This document shows, piece after piece, positions 8,728 through 17,237 of a stretch of 64,000 nt of DNA. Below the pieces are notes generated by a model. That model ran no database searches and was not told the DNA's origin. It was given only the letters and a program-made list of their open reading frames with translations. Origin of the DNA: Epibacterium ulvae (GTDB lineage Bacteria > Pseudomonadota > Alphaproteobacteria > Rhodobacterales > Rhodobacteraceae); contig NZ_FMWG01000004.1 of the NCBI RefSeq assembly GCF_900102795.1, positions 186,001 through 250,000 on the forward strand, in the 5' to 3' direction. The position numbers were made by a program, and so were the translations under genes. Position 1 is the first letter of the stretch. Each line of letters opens with the position of its first letter.

Positions 8728-10520
8728 GCCGTTCTCCTGCTTGGGATATTTTGTTCCGGGGCTAGGCAGGCTTTGGCCACACGTGCTGCATCGGCAAACG
8801 CGCGGTTGGGCGCGCCGGGCGCAGCGATATAGTGATTGTAATAAGAGGACCCTTCGGTCGGCGGACCCAGAACCCACAGGGAGGGGGAGGGCTGGTCATA
8901 GGCATCAAGCGCTCGATGGTTAGCATCTACTTTGATACCATCAAAACCTGGTGCCGCGACCACAGCACAAATGCGGTTCATCTGTTTGAGATCGGCAAAA
9001 ATGCCTTCTGTGAGGCCGCACAATCCCCGATGCGGCACGCGCGCGCGCAGGATTTTTGCCTCACTCTGTACGCGCGCATTTGGCGCTTTGAGTGTCACAA
9101 TATTTGCCTCAACCAAGGCCAAAAGCTCTTCGCAGCGCTCTTTTTGCGGTCCTGCAACCATGCGGTTAATCTTGCCGACCCAATCGCGGTAGAACACACG
9201 GTGCGACGACATCGTCAGCCCGCCAAAATCGACAATGTTTCGCAAAGTGTCGCGCAGATCGCGCCAGACCTCTGCCGCAGCTTTTAGGGGAGAGCGCAGC
9301 AGGCCCTGTTTCGCGGCCTCAAGGTCTGATTGCACCTGTTTGATGAGCCAGTCTTGGTACAGCGCATCTGTCAGGTTTTCCGGAATCTGAAGGTTGAGAA
9401 GTTGGTCAAGGTCAATGGTTCCAAAAATTGATTCTTGCTCTTCAAGATACCGACAAAGGTCAACAATCCCGGTCCTCAGATTCTGGCCGATTTTTGCCAT
9501 TTTCAGCAAGGCCTCAGCGGCCATTTCGCCATCACCTGCCGACATATGAACAGCCAAGGCAGCGCTGCGCATTTCGAGCCGCATCAAAGGCAGGATATCT
9601 CGTTCGAAATCAAACTGCCCCTTGGGTAAGGCGTTGCGCAGTGTTTTGACCCGCTCTGATGTCAGAACAATCGCGCGATGCCGTTGACGCTGCAGCGACG
9701 TTTCTGGACGTGCACGAAATGGCAGGCCCTGACGCGATTGTACCAAAATCTGCGGCTCCTCTCCAGACGCCTGATAGCGACAGCCATGACCGCTGCGATC
9801 ATGGTGCCCGCCCCGGCCTTGGGTCAGCTCGGCAAGAACATCCATCGCCGTCAAGCCAAGCCCTTGCACAGCAACCTGATCCGTTGCCACAATCGCATTC
9901 ATCTGTCGGTGCAAATCGTCACTTGCATCATGTCCTGTGGTCACAATCAGGTCCGACACATCCACCAGAGTGCCCTTGTCGCCCAAAAGCCTGTACCCCT
10001 CGCCCTGGGAGGTTGGTGTCCATGGCGCCTGACCGATACGTTCAACCCGTTCTGGATACAAAGACACAGACACATTTGAAGGCGTCGACACCTGCAGAGC
10101 CTCAAAGGTGTCGTTCAGATATTCCCCGGCCAGACGCCGCGGCAAGAAATCAAAATACTGAACTTCGCGGCCGTTTTCAGCATCAATATGCCCCTGTTCA
10201 TTGACGCGGATTCCCTTTCGCTGGCACCAGGTCAGAAAATCAGGACCGTTTCGGGGCAAGCTGCCGGGCACATTTCTCAACGCTGCGGCATCGGGATAAA
10301 CGCCCATTTGGCCTGCCACAGTGTTTAACATCATGTGATCAGGTTGATTGACCGAATGCGCCCCTGTTCCAGGGACGCGCGGTTCAAAAATGGAAATTTC
10401 GGCAAAAATATCAGGCGTGGCTTCCAATTCGCGCAGCAGCCGTTCAAACACTGACAAACCGCGTGGACCAAGGCCGATAATTGCTATTTTCTTAGGTTCA
10501 GGGAAGTACTGTGTCACCAT
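8724..10520 (-). CDS. FAD/NAD(P)-binding oxidoreductase (NAD_binding_9-like)
   Basis: 598 residues. The N-terminus is a dinucleotide-binding fold, IAIIGLGPRGLSVFERLL (about residues 12-29), followed by FEPRVPGTGAHSVNQPDHMMLNTVAGQM, the conserved stretch of the family of large FAD/NAD(P)-binding proteins near Pfam NAD_binding_9. Later blocks include VAVQGLGLTAMDVLAEL and a C-terminal WVLGPPTEGSSYYNHYIAAPG. Related flavoproteins include N-hydroxylating monooxygenases, but many members are uncharacterised. It overlaps the SbnB-like gene by 7 bases and the ThrH-like gene by 4, so it belongs to the same operon. A role in oxidising or N-hydroxylating the amino acid made by the SbnA/SbnB pair is plausible but unproven. 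Confidence 0.75.
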   Translation of the reverse strand: MVTQYFPEPKKIAIIGLGPRGLSVFERLLRELEATPDIFAEISIFEPRVPGTGAHSVNQPDHMMLNTVAGQMGVYPDAAALRNVPGSLPRNGPDFLTWCQRKGIRVNEQGHIDAENGREVQYFDFLPRRLAGEYLNDTFEALQVSTPSNVSVSLYPERVERIGQAPWTPTSQGEGYRLLGDKGTLVDVSDLIVTTGHDASDDLHRQMNAIVATDQVAVQGLGLTAMDVLAELTQGRGGHHDRSGHGCRYQASGEEPQILVQSRQGLPFRARPETSLQRQRHRAIVLTSERVKTLRNALPKGQFDFERDILPLMRLEMRSAALAVHMSAGDGEMAAEALLKMAKIGQNLRTGIVDLCRYLEEQESIFGTIDLDQLLNLQIPENLTDALYQDWLIKQVQSDLEAAKQGLLRSPLKAAAEVWRDLRDTLRNIVDFGGLTMSSHRVFYRDWVGKINRMVAGPQKERCEELLALVEANIVTLKAPNARVQSEAKILRARVPHRGLCGLTEGIFADLKQMNRICAVVAAPGFDGIKVDANHRALDAYDQPSPSLWVLGPPTEGSSYYNHYIAAPGAPNRAFADAARVAKACLAPEQNIPSRRTA

Positions 10521-11539
10521 CGTGTCACATCTCCCAGAAAGCCGGGCACTTCGATGGCGGTCTTTTCATCCAAGGCTGTCTGTAACAGGGATTGCCCAAG
10601 CGCGAGATCCAAAATCCCCATGCCAAACGGCGAATAGATTTTAGGGCGGTTTACATCCACTGAGACTTCACCGCGGATGACTTGGCCTATGGTGCCGGTT
10701 ACAAAGTCCTGATGTCCGGCAAGCTGTTCTGCCAGATGCGGCGAGGTGTTGGCCTTCAGGCAATGGGACACATCATCAAAATAGTTGTCGCACTCCAGAA
10801 CCAGCTCAGGCGCGATGTCACGCAGTGAAATGTTCAAAACGATCTGACTGGATTTGAACGCATTGGGCGGGTTCACATAAGGCGTACCTGCATTTGTCGC
10901 AAAGGCCACCACATCTGCCTCAAGTGCGGTGTTCAGATCCACCTGTCTGGAGGCATAGCCAAGCTTGTCTGACGTAAAACCTGATAGCGCCTGCGCTGAA
11001 TTCTCATCCAGATCATGAACCAGAACTTCGTCAAAGCTCCAGCCATCTGCCTTAAAGACTTCTGCGATATTGCGGGCGATATAGCCGCCACCGATGATCG
11101 ATAGTGTTTTAGCCTTGCGGGATTTTCCGTTCAGCCAATATGCGCCCAACACCGCAGAGGCGGCGGTGCGGACTGCGCTGATACGCCCGCATTCCAAAAG
11201 CGCAATGGGATACCCGGTTTCAGCATCGTTCAGCACCAAGACAGCAGAAGCGCGCTGCAATCCTTTGTCCAGATTGCTGGGATAGCTTGCAATCCATTTG
11301 ATGCCCGAAATGCCGTTATCGCCATGCAGTGCTGCGGGCAGCGCGATAATGCGGCGCAGGTCTTGCTCGGGGAAGCGCAGAAAATAGCTGTCGGGGTTCG
11401 TGGTCTGCCCTTTTTCGTGTGCCAGATAGGTTTCTGCAACCGTATCAATCAGCCCTGCGGTATTGCGATCAAGGATATCTGCAATCACGCCGCCGGACAC
11501 CACATAGAAAGGCGGGGTATCAATAGAGTTATCAAACAT
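10514..11539 (-). CDS. sbnB: SbnB-like dehydrogenase (ornithine cyclodeaminase/mu-crystallin family)
   Basis: 341 residues of the ornithine cyclodeaminase/mu-crystallin fold: substrate-side ISGIKWIASYPSN and AVLVLNDAETGYPIALLE, followed by the NAD-binding IGGGYIARNIAEVF. The YPSNLDKG stretch and the partner gene favour SbnB over a true ornithine cyclodeaminase. In Staphylococcus aureus SbnB oxidatively cleaves N-(2-amino-2-carboxyethyl)-L-glutamate, made by SbnA, to 2,3-diaminopropionate and 2-oxoglutarate. The stop of the upstream SbnA-like gene overlaps this start (shared base 11539). A product containing 2,3-diaminopropionate is therefore expected. Confidence 0.8.
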   Translation of the reverse strand: MFDNSIDTPPFYVVSGGVIADILDRNTAGLIDTVAETYLAHEKGQTTNPDSYFLRFPEQDLRRIIALPAALHGDNGISGIKWIASYPSNLDKGLQRASAVLVLNDAETGYPIALLECGRISAVRTAASAVLGAYWLNGKSRKAKTLSIIGGGYIARNIAEVFKADGWSFDEVLVHDLDENSAQALSGFTSDKLGYASRQVDLNTALEADVVAFATNAGTPYVNPPNAFKSSQIVLNISLRDIAPELVLECDNYFDDVSHCLKANTSPHLAEQLAGHQDFVTGTIGQVIRGEVSVDVNRPKIYSPFGMGILDLALGQSLLQTALDEKTAIEVPGFLGDVTRW

Positions 11540-12528
11540 TAAGCTGCCTCAGAATTTTTGAAAGTATTGGAGGTTAGGTCAGAAGAAAGAGCGTCTGCGC
11601 CAAAGCGTTGTGTAACCCAGGCGTCGTTATAGATCGTGTCCAGATACCGGTCGCCCAGATCCGGCGAAATTGACACAATGACATCATCAGGCGTCAGGCG
11701 ATCCTGCCATTCATAGATACCAGCCAGAACCGTGCCGGTTGATCCACCGGCCAAAAGCCCATGGGTGCGCGCCAACCAGCGACACATGTGCACGGCCTTT
11801 TGTTCTTCGATCATCTCAACCGCATGCAGGCCATGCGGGTCAAACACCTCAGGCCGGCGGCTGGTGCCAAGGCCCGGAATATGACGTTTGCCTGCCGGGA
11901 AGCCAAAAGTCACCGACCCGACACTGTCGACAGCTACGATTTTGGTGTCCGGGCGATGATCAATGAAGAAGTCCCGACACCCCATAAGGGTTCCGGTCGT
12001 GCCTGCGCCGACAAAAAGATAATCGATTTGCGCGAACCCCTCACTGATAGCACGGGCAGTTGTACGTACATGCTCTCCGGGGTTGGCGGGATTGGCGTAT
12101 TGGTTCAGCCAAATCGTATTGGGTTCACGCGATACACGCTCTTTGATATATGAAATGCGCGATCCAAGATAGCCGCCGTTTTCGTCCTTGTTGCACACAA
12201 CTACAACTTCGGCACCCAATGCTTCGATCGTCTTTCTGTTGCTTTCAGCTGTATTTGGGTCAATGACACAGGTGAAGGGGATGCTTTTTTCGGCACAAAT
12301 CATTGCCAAAGCCACGCCTAAATTACCCGAAGAGGATTCAATCAGCCGCGTGTTTGGGCCAATGCGACCCGCCTGCACGAGGGCAGAAATCATCCCACGT
12401 GCAGCCTTTATTTTAATAGAGCCTGCAGGGTTGAGCGCTTCGATTTTCAAAAATACACGCGCAGCACATAGGCCATGGACTTCGACAAAAGCGCGATCTG
12501 TTAACAAATCGCTAACTAAATAAGTCAT
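11539..12528 (-). CDS. sbnA: SbnA-like PLP enzyme (O-phosphoserine-dependent diaminopropionate pathway)
   Basis: 329 residues of the cysteine synthase/fold-type II PLP family: the Lys-bearing NPAGSIKIKAARGMI, the substrate loop ESSSGNLGVALAMICA, the phosphate-binding VGAGTTGTLMGC, and GLLAGGSTGTVLAGI. The SSGNLG form of the usual SGNTG loop and the adjacent SbnB-like gene point to SbnA, which joins O-phospho-L-serine and L-glutamate, rather than to a cysteine synthase. It is the first gene of the six-gene minus-strand operon, and the 257-base gap upstream separates it from the divergent oxygenase gene. Confidence 0.8.
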   Translation of the reverse strand: MTYLVSDLLTDRAFVEVHGLCAARVFLKIEALNPAGSIKIKAARGMISALVQAGRIGPNTRLIESSSGNLGVALAMICAEKSIPFTCVIDPNTAESNRKTIEALGAEVVVVCNKDENGGYLGSRISYIKERVSREPNTIWLNQYANPANPGEHVRTTARAISEGFAQIDYLFVGAGTTGTLMGCRDFFIDHRPDTKIVAVDSVGSVTFGFPAGKRHIPGLGTSRRPEVFDPHGLHAVEMIEEQKAVHMCRWLARTHGLLAGGSTGTVLAGIYEWQDRLTPDDVIVSISPDLGDRYLDTIYNDAWVTQRFGADALSSDLTSNTFKNSEAA

Positions 12529-12785
12529 TCTATTTCCCGATGGGTTTAAATTTATCGACCGACTAATTTCGGTTTGATCGACCTACCCACGCCAGGATCA
12601 TAAAACAGTCCACAACTCTCATCGAAAAAACCATACAGCCGCCTCAGACGCCACGAGTGCGGGCAAACTATGTTCAAAATACGAATTCTGATATCAAAAT
12701 GCGACCATTTCATTATCAATATTATATAATAAATCTGTGTCGAAGGTAGATTTACGGCGGTTCCCCCGCCAAAGGAGCAATCACA
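12529..12785. promoter_or_regulatory. Divergent promoter region between the SbnA-like operon and the oxygenase gene
   Basis: 257 bases between two divergent starts, clearly more AT-rich than the genes around it, especially 12700-12745 (ttatcaatattatataataaat), which could hold a -10 element for the oxygenase gene. The oxygenase start is preceded by AAAGGAGCAATCACA, a strong ribosome-binding site. Short repeats tcgacc(g/t) occur at 12556-12582. No operator is recognised. The adjacent LysR or the MocR gene would be a candidate regulator. Confidence 0.5.
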
Positions 12786-13700
12786 ATGGTACAGACAGCC
12801 TTGACACAAGCCCGTGCATTAGAGCGCCCCTCGATGGCGGAAATGCTGCAGCGTGCCCCTTCGGTTCAACGGTTCTGGAACGACAACGCAAGGCTCTTCA
12901 AAGACGCCTGGACTGAATGGGAAACAGTTGAAAAAGACTCGGACCTGATTCTGGACAGCACCATTTTTGATCCCCGCCTGCGCAGCGCCATCGAACAGAC
13001 CTGGAAAGACCCTAGTCAAGAAAGCACTGTTCGCAGCCTCTGGGAAGAGGTCTTCCCCGGTGTCTATAAGACACAGTTTTTCGACGTCGAAAAACTCTCT
13101 GTTCTGCGCAGATATATGGACACCGTCGCACAGGCTGACATTCCGTTGCGCGCCCCATATGGGATTTCACTCAACCGCGGCGGTGCGATGCTTGATCCGC
13201 GGTCTGAAGGCTATCTGGCTGCTCCGAATTTTCAGCATTTCTATGCTGAGTTGATGAACAGATACATGCGCCCGGTATCACGCCTGTTGTTTCCCGATAT
13301 TGTCGGCTTTGACACGCAGACCTTTGGGTTTTCCATTCAATGGAGCGCTGACACAGCTGACAGATCCCTGCGACCGCATTCTGATGCATCTTCGGTGACG
13401 TTGAACATCAATTTCAATCTCCCTGATGAGGCCTTCTCTGGGTCAGCTGTAAGCTTTATTGACAGCGAGACGCGCCGTGTTGAAAAACTTACCTTCGAAC
13501 CGGGCACGGCCTTGATTCACCATGGTCGCGTCCCGCATGCCTCTGAACCCATTACTGAAGGTCAGCGTTCTAATTTTGTGTTCTGGCTCTACGGTGATCG
13601 TATGCAAATTCCGCATGAAAGCGCGCCCTACACTGAGGTTGACGCACACACCCGCTGGTCCGAAAGCACAAGCGCTCCAGACAATCACGCGCCGTTTTAA
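12786..13700 (+). CDS. 2-oxoglutarate/Fe(II)-dependent oxygenase
   Basis: 304 residues. The C-terminal half carries the prolyl-hydroxylase-like facial triad: His198-x-Asp200 in LRPHSDAS, His251 in RVPHASEP, and the 2-oxoglutarate-binding Arg261 in GQRSNF, with typical spacing of the double-stranded beta helix. The N-terminal 100 residues are not recognised. It has its own strong ribosome-binding site and a strong terminator at 13747-13788, so it is monocistronic. It diverges from the SbnA/SbnB operon and probably hydroxylates or otherwise oxidises an amino-acid intermediate of that pathway; this is inferred from position. Confidence 0.75.
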   Translation: MVQTALTQARALERPSMAEMLQRAPSVQRFWNDNARLFKDAWTEWETVEKDSDLILDSTIFDPRLRSAIEQTWKDPSQESTVRSLWEEVFPGVYKTQFFDVEKLSVLRRYMDTVAQADIPLRAPYGISLNRGGAMLDPRSEGYLAAPNFQHFYAELMNRYMRPVSRLLFPDIVGFDTQTFGFSIQWSADTADRSLRPHSDASSVTLNINFNLPDEAFSGSAVSFIDSETRRVEKLTFEPGTALIHHGRVPHASEPITEGQRSNFVFWLYGDRMQIPHESAPYTEVDAHTRWSESTSAPDNHAPF

Positions 13701-13746
13701 GGGAGCATTCAAGCGTAGGCAAAGTTTCGCCAATTATGGTTTGTTA

Positions 13747-13788
13747 AGTGTTTACGCTCGCCTTTTTGGAGAGCGTAAACACTTTTTC
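13747..13788 (+). terminator. Intrinsic terminator of the oxygenase gene
   Basis: A perfect 13 bp stem, agtgtttacgctc at 13747-13759 and gagcgtaaacact at 13771-13783, with an 11-base loop and a TTTTT run directly after. A textbook Rho-independent terminator. Confidence 0.93.
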
Positions 13789-13916
13789 GGACCTGGTAAA
13801 TTTCTCTAAGCATATGATAATAATCTACTAATTCGCATTCTCCGTGGATTCGGGTTTGATCTGGATTTTTTCTCCTTATGGATGTAACCGCATCCTTTTT
13901 AGGAAGTCATATCGTC

Positions 13917-14807
13917 ATGGACCGCTTTACCGCTCTAAAGGTTTTTTGTGCCGTCATCGAAGCCCGCAGTTTTACAAAAGCTGCAACCAATGTTGGTTTG
14001 TCCAGATCTGCGATCAGCAAGAACATCCGTGAACTGGAGGCGCATGTGGGTGTGAGATTGGTCAACCGCACGACGCGCGGAGTCACCGCCAGTGAAGCGG
14101 GCGCGCATTATTACAAGGCCGTGAGTGATCTCTTGCGGCGTCATGAAGCAGCAGATGATCTTGCCACGCAAAGCGCCCAAGAGTTGCGGGGCACATTGCG
14201 TCTCACCATCCCTGTTACCTTGGGATTGCACTTGGTTGTTCCGTTGCTGCCGAAATTCAGCCAAGAAAATCCTGAAGTGTCACTGGACATTTGTATGAGT
14301 GAAGAAAAGTTGGAACTGCTGGAAGGCAATTTTGACGTAGCGGTGCGGGGCAGCCATCGGTTGGAGGATTCTACCCTGATTTCGCGCCGCATTGGCAGTG
14401 TGCCTTATGTGACCTGTGCCGCCCCTCAATACTTGCAACAGGCGTCAAAAATTACTCAACCGGGAGATCTGCTACATCACCCGTTGATTGTTCATGGAGC
14501 CAACTTAGGGGATGAACAATGGTGCTTTAGTAAACAAGAAACACCTTGTCATGTAAGCGTCCGAGCGCGTCACAAATCAAATTGTAGTGAGGCGCTCAGA
14601 AGTCTTTTGGTGGCAGGTATGGGCGTGGCGCGCATTCCGCTGCCTTATGTGCGTCAAGACATTGAACAGGGGCGCCTGCAACCCTTACTTGAAGACTGGA
14701 GCCTGGAGCCCCTGTCCGTTTATGCGGTTTATCCGCAAAGCGATTTTGTGCCGCGCCGCACGCGCCTGTTTATTGACTTTCTTATTTCGTCGTTCAAGGG
14801 AACATGA
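13917..14807 (+). CDS. LysR-family transcriptional regulator
   Basis: 296 residues from the ATG at 13917, which puts the HTH at the expected distance (MDRFTALKVFCAVIEARSF, SRSAISKNIRELEAHVGVRL). AGGAAG lies upstream. The C-terminal effector domain ends in RTRLFIDFL. It lies just upstream of, and in the same direction as, the indigoidine-type locus, with 152 AT-rich bases to the TrpF-like gene, so it is the best local candidate for controlling that locus. Its inducer is unknown. Confidence 0.85.
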   Translation: MDRFTALKVFCAVIEARSFTKAATNVGLSRSAISKNIRELEAHVGVRLVNRTTRGVTASEAGAHYYKAVSDLLRRHEAADDLATQSAQELRGTLRLTIPVTLGLHLVVPLLPKFSQENPEVSLDICMSEEKLELLEGNFDVAVRGSHRLEDSTLISRRIGSVPYVTCAAPQYLQQASKITQPGDLLHHPLIVHGANLGDEQWCFSKQETPCHVSVRARHKSNCSEALRSLLVAGMGVARIPLPYVRQDIEQGRLQPLLEDWSLEPLSVYAVYPQSDFVPRRTRLFIDFLISSFKGT

Positions 14808-14959
14808 TAAAATATTAAAATAAAACAATAATATTCTAGAAATCTCATATTGTTTACCCTCAGTCACATCGTAAGTTACCAAAAACCAACTTCTGAATGT
14901 GCCAATGTGCCGCCATCTTGTCGTCAGTAAGAAACACATAGACACGGATGGAGAGCGAC

Positions 14960-15649
14960 ATGAAAAATATCGTTCAGGTTGCAGGAATTATCGATTCAAA
15001 AGAGGCAGAGCTTTGCTTTGCAAACGGCGCAGATTGGATTGGCTTCCCCTTGCGCCTTCCTTCGGGCAAGGATGACATTTCCGAGGCAGATGCGAAAGCG
15101 ATCATCAAAACCCTGAAGGCCCCGCAACGGGCTGTGTTGATCAGCTATATGACCACAGCAGCAGAGGTCTCGCAATTCTGCGATGAGTTGGGTCTGGATG
15201 CTGTGCAGCTGCATGGTGATATTTCAATGGAAGAGCTTGCGAAGTTGCGGCAGATGCGCCCCGATCTCTATCTGCTCAAAAGCTTGGTGGTCTCGGCTGA
15301 TAACCTCCCCGCATTGCGTCAACTGATCGATGACAGCGCAGAATATATCGATATGTACATTACCGACACTTTTGACCCCAAGACTGGTGCGAAGGGGGCA
15401 ACCGGGATGACACATGACTGGAATGTCAGCGCTGAACTGGTTCGTCATTCTCCCAAACCTTTGATGATGGCCGGGGGGCTGTCACCAGACAATGTATATG
15501 ATGCAATCATGCAAGTGCGCCCCGCGGCGGTTGATGCCCATTCTTTGCTGGAAGGCACAGACAAACGAAAAAGTGCTGAAAAAATGCGGGTGTTCTCCGC
15601 TGAAGCAAAGCGCGCTTTTTCTGAAATGTCTGTTCTGGCCGCGCAATAG
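14960..15649 (+). CDS. TrpF-like (phosphoribosylanthranilate isomerase family) protein, catalytic Cys missing
   Basis: 229 residues from the ATG at 14960, chosen over the ATG at 14948 because GGAGAG lies eight bases upstream. It is a TrpF-type beta/alpha barrel: GADWIGF, DAVQLHG, DTFDPKTGAKG and the C-terminal phosphate loop MMAGGLSPDNV. True TrpF has KICG near the N-terminus, with Cys as general base; here the matching stretch is VQVAGI, with Ala in place of Cys, while the Asp in TDTFDP is kept. It is therefore unlikely to do the normal tryptophan-pathway Amadori rearrangement. As first gene of the indigoidine/C-nucleoside-type operon it may act on a ribose-5-phosphate adduct; this is inference. 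Confidence 0.75.
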   Translation: MKNIVQVAGIIDSKEAELCFANGADWIGFPLRLPSGKDDISEADAKAIIKTLKAPQRAVLISYMTTAAEVSQFCDELGLDAVQLHGDISMEELAKLRQMRPDLYLLKSLVVSADNLPALRQLIDDSAEYIDMYITDTFDPKTGAKGATGMTHDWNVSAELVRHSPKPLMMAGGLSPDNVYDAIMQVRPAAVDAHSLLEGTDKRKSAEKMRVFSAEAKRAFSEMSVLAAQ

Positions 15650-15661
15650 GGAGGGGTCGAT

Positions 15662-16339
15662 ATGTGTTTTATTGAACTTCCTCAAACCAATCGTCTGCGT
15701 GCCTTACATGCGGAGATGCGCGACGCCGGTGCGCCGCGAGAGGTATTTGTTGCCAATGCCAATCGCATTATTCGCGATGTTTTGGAAACCTGCATAGGGC
15801 AGATGCCCTATGTCGAACACACGGTGAAAACGCCAGTGGGTGCCACATATGTTGGCACGCGGGTAGCTGTTGATGTTTGTGCGGTTTCGGTGGTCCGTGC
15901 AGGTGAAAGCATGGAGTTTGAACTGTCGAAAATTTTTCCGACGCTCCCAATAGGTAAAATTCTGATCCAGCGCGACAAAGTCAGCAAACAGGCCAAGCTG
16001 TTTTTCACTTCTCTGCCTGAAGACATTGCACAGCGTCATGTGATTCTAATGGAGCCGATGCTGGCCACCGGTGGCTCTGCACTGATGGCGATTTCTGAAC
16101 TCATCGCGCAGGGCGTGGACGAAGAGCGCATTTTCTTCGCCAATATCTTAGCCTCCCCTGAAGGGTTAGAGCGCGTCCGCGCGTGCCATCCGGAGATGAC
16201 AATTGTCAGCTCGTCAGTGGAGCAAGAACTCAATCAAGAGGCGTTTATGATCCCCGGCGTCGGTGATTTTGGGGATCGCTATTTTGGCACCATCAAATCA
16301 GGAGGACAAAATGGTCAACAAATCCGCCTCCCTGCCTGA
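15662..16339 (+). CDS. Uracil phosphoribosyltransferase-family protein
   Basis: 225 residues. UPRT motifs are present: VVRAGESMEFEL, the PRPP loop MEPMLATGGSALMA (about residues 129-142), and the uracil-binding PGVGDFGDRYFGT. Normal UPRT makes UMP from uracil and PRPP. In the minimycin cluster of Streptomyces a UPRT-family protein (MinD) is part of self-resistance to the C-nucleoside product, so a UPRT beside an indigoidine-type NRPS is meaningful. The first motif differs from housekeeping UPRT (RAGESM against RAGLGM), so altered substrate use is possible. Its 3' end overlaps the transporter gene by 29 bases. Confidence 0.85.
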   Translation: MCFIELPQTNRLRALHAEMRDAGAPREVFVANANRIIRDVLETCIGQMPYVEHTVKTPVGATYVGTRVAVDVCAVSVVRAGESMEFELSKIFPTLPIGKILIQRDKVSKQAKLFFTSLPEDIAQRHVILMEPMLATGGSALMAISELIAQGVDEERIFFANILASPEGLERVRACHPEMTIVSSSVEQELNQEAFMIPGVGDFGDRYFGTIKSGGQNGQQIRLPA

Positions 16340-17225
16340 TGTTTTCCTGACCGCACTGGTACCCATCATTTGGGGCAGCACCTATTTGGTGACAACAGAA
16401 TTTCTCCCTCCTGATATTCCGCTGACGGCCGCGGCGCTGCGTGCCTTGCCCGCGGGGCTGATCCTGCTGGCCTTTCAAAGGTACATTCCACAAGGGCAGT
16501 GGTGGTGGAAAGCTGCCTTGCTGGGGGTTTTGAATATTGGCGCATTTTTTTATTTTCTATTTCTGGCAGCCTATCACCTGCCCGGTGGGATTGCGGCGCT
16601 GATTATGTCAATCCAGCCGGTTATTGTCCTAATTTATGGGATTCTGTTGTTTCGTAATCCAGTGCGAGCGACGCAGATACTGGCCTGTCTTTGCGCGGCA
16701 ACTGGCGTTGCGCTTATCGTCCTGCGCCCTGATGTGATGCTGAACGCAAAAGGTGTGATGGCAGGTGTATGTGGTGCATTTTCCATGGCCACAGGTATGG
16801 TCTTGGCCAAAAAATTCGGTCGCCCCGATAATATGCCCCTTTTGGCGTTGACCGGATGGCAGCTGACGTTTGGTGGTCTTGCTCTTCTGCCCTTTGCGCT
16901 GACAACGGAAACTCTGCCCGAGACGTTAAGCCTGCGTAATATTGGTGGTATGGCTTATCTAAGTCTGCTTGGTGCGCTTCTCACCTATGCGCTTTGGTTC
17001 CGTGGAATTGCGCGATTGCCTGCACTTACGGTCTCTTTCCTGTCGCTGCTTAGCCCGCTTTCCGCAACGGTTCTGGGGTTTGTCTTTCTTGGACAGGATC
17101 TGACCTGGGCACAGCTCTTTGGCGGCGCACTTGTGCTCTTCTCAGTCTATCTCGCTCAGCCGCAGGTCCGCTTGTTTGGCTTTGCCACCCTGACACGCAA
17201 ATTGCGGATCTCTGATCTCTCCTGA
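16311..17225 (+). CDS. EamA/DMT-family transporter
   Basis: 304 residues from the ATG at 16311, preceded by AGGAGGACAAA. It has ten predicted hydrophobic segments in two EamA repeats, with the family motif PIIWGSTYLVTTEFLPP near the N-terminus and GALLTYALWFRGIARLPA in the second repeat. Drug/metabolite transporters of this type export amino acids, pigment precursors or nucleosides. The start lies inside the UPRT gene, so the two are coupled. It probably exports the product of the NRPS locus or protects the producer. Confidence 0.85.
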   Translation: MVNKSASLPDVFLTALVPIIWGSTYLVTTEFLPPDIPLTAAALRALPAGLILLAFQRYIPQGQWWWKAALLGVLNIGAFFYFLFLAAYHLPGGIAALIMSIQPVIVLIYGILLFRNPVRATQILACLCAATGVALIVLRPDVMLNAKGVMAGVCGAFSMATGMVLAKKFGRPDNMPLLALTGWQLTFGGLALLPFALTTETLPETLSLRNIGGMAYLSLLGALLTYALWFRGIARLPALTVSFLSLLSPLSATVLGFVFLGQDLTWAQLFGGALVLFSVYLAQPQVRLFGFATLTRKLRISDLS

Positions 17226-17237
17226 TCTCGCCTGATC

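Noticed and set aside
8107-8877. Longer ThrH-like reading frame starting at 8877
   Set aside because: The extra 50 residues overlap the FAD enzyme gene and do not match ThrH; the ATG at 8727 has AGGAG and an ATGA overlap.
12552-12809. 85-codon minus-strand frame in the divergent promoter region
   Set aside because: Overlaps the oxygenase start, lacks a ribosome-binding site and has no recognisable features; the region is AT-rich and promoter-like.
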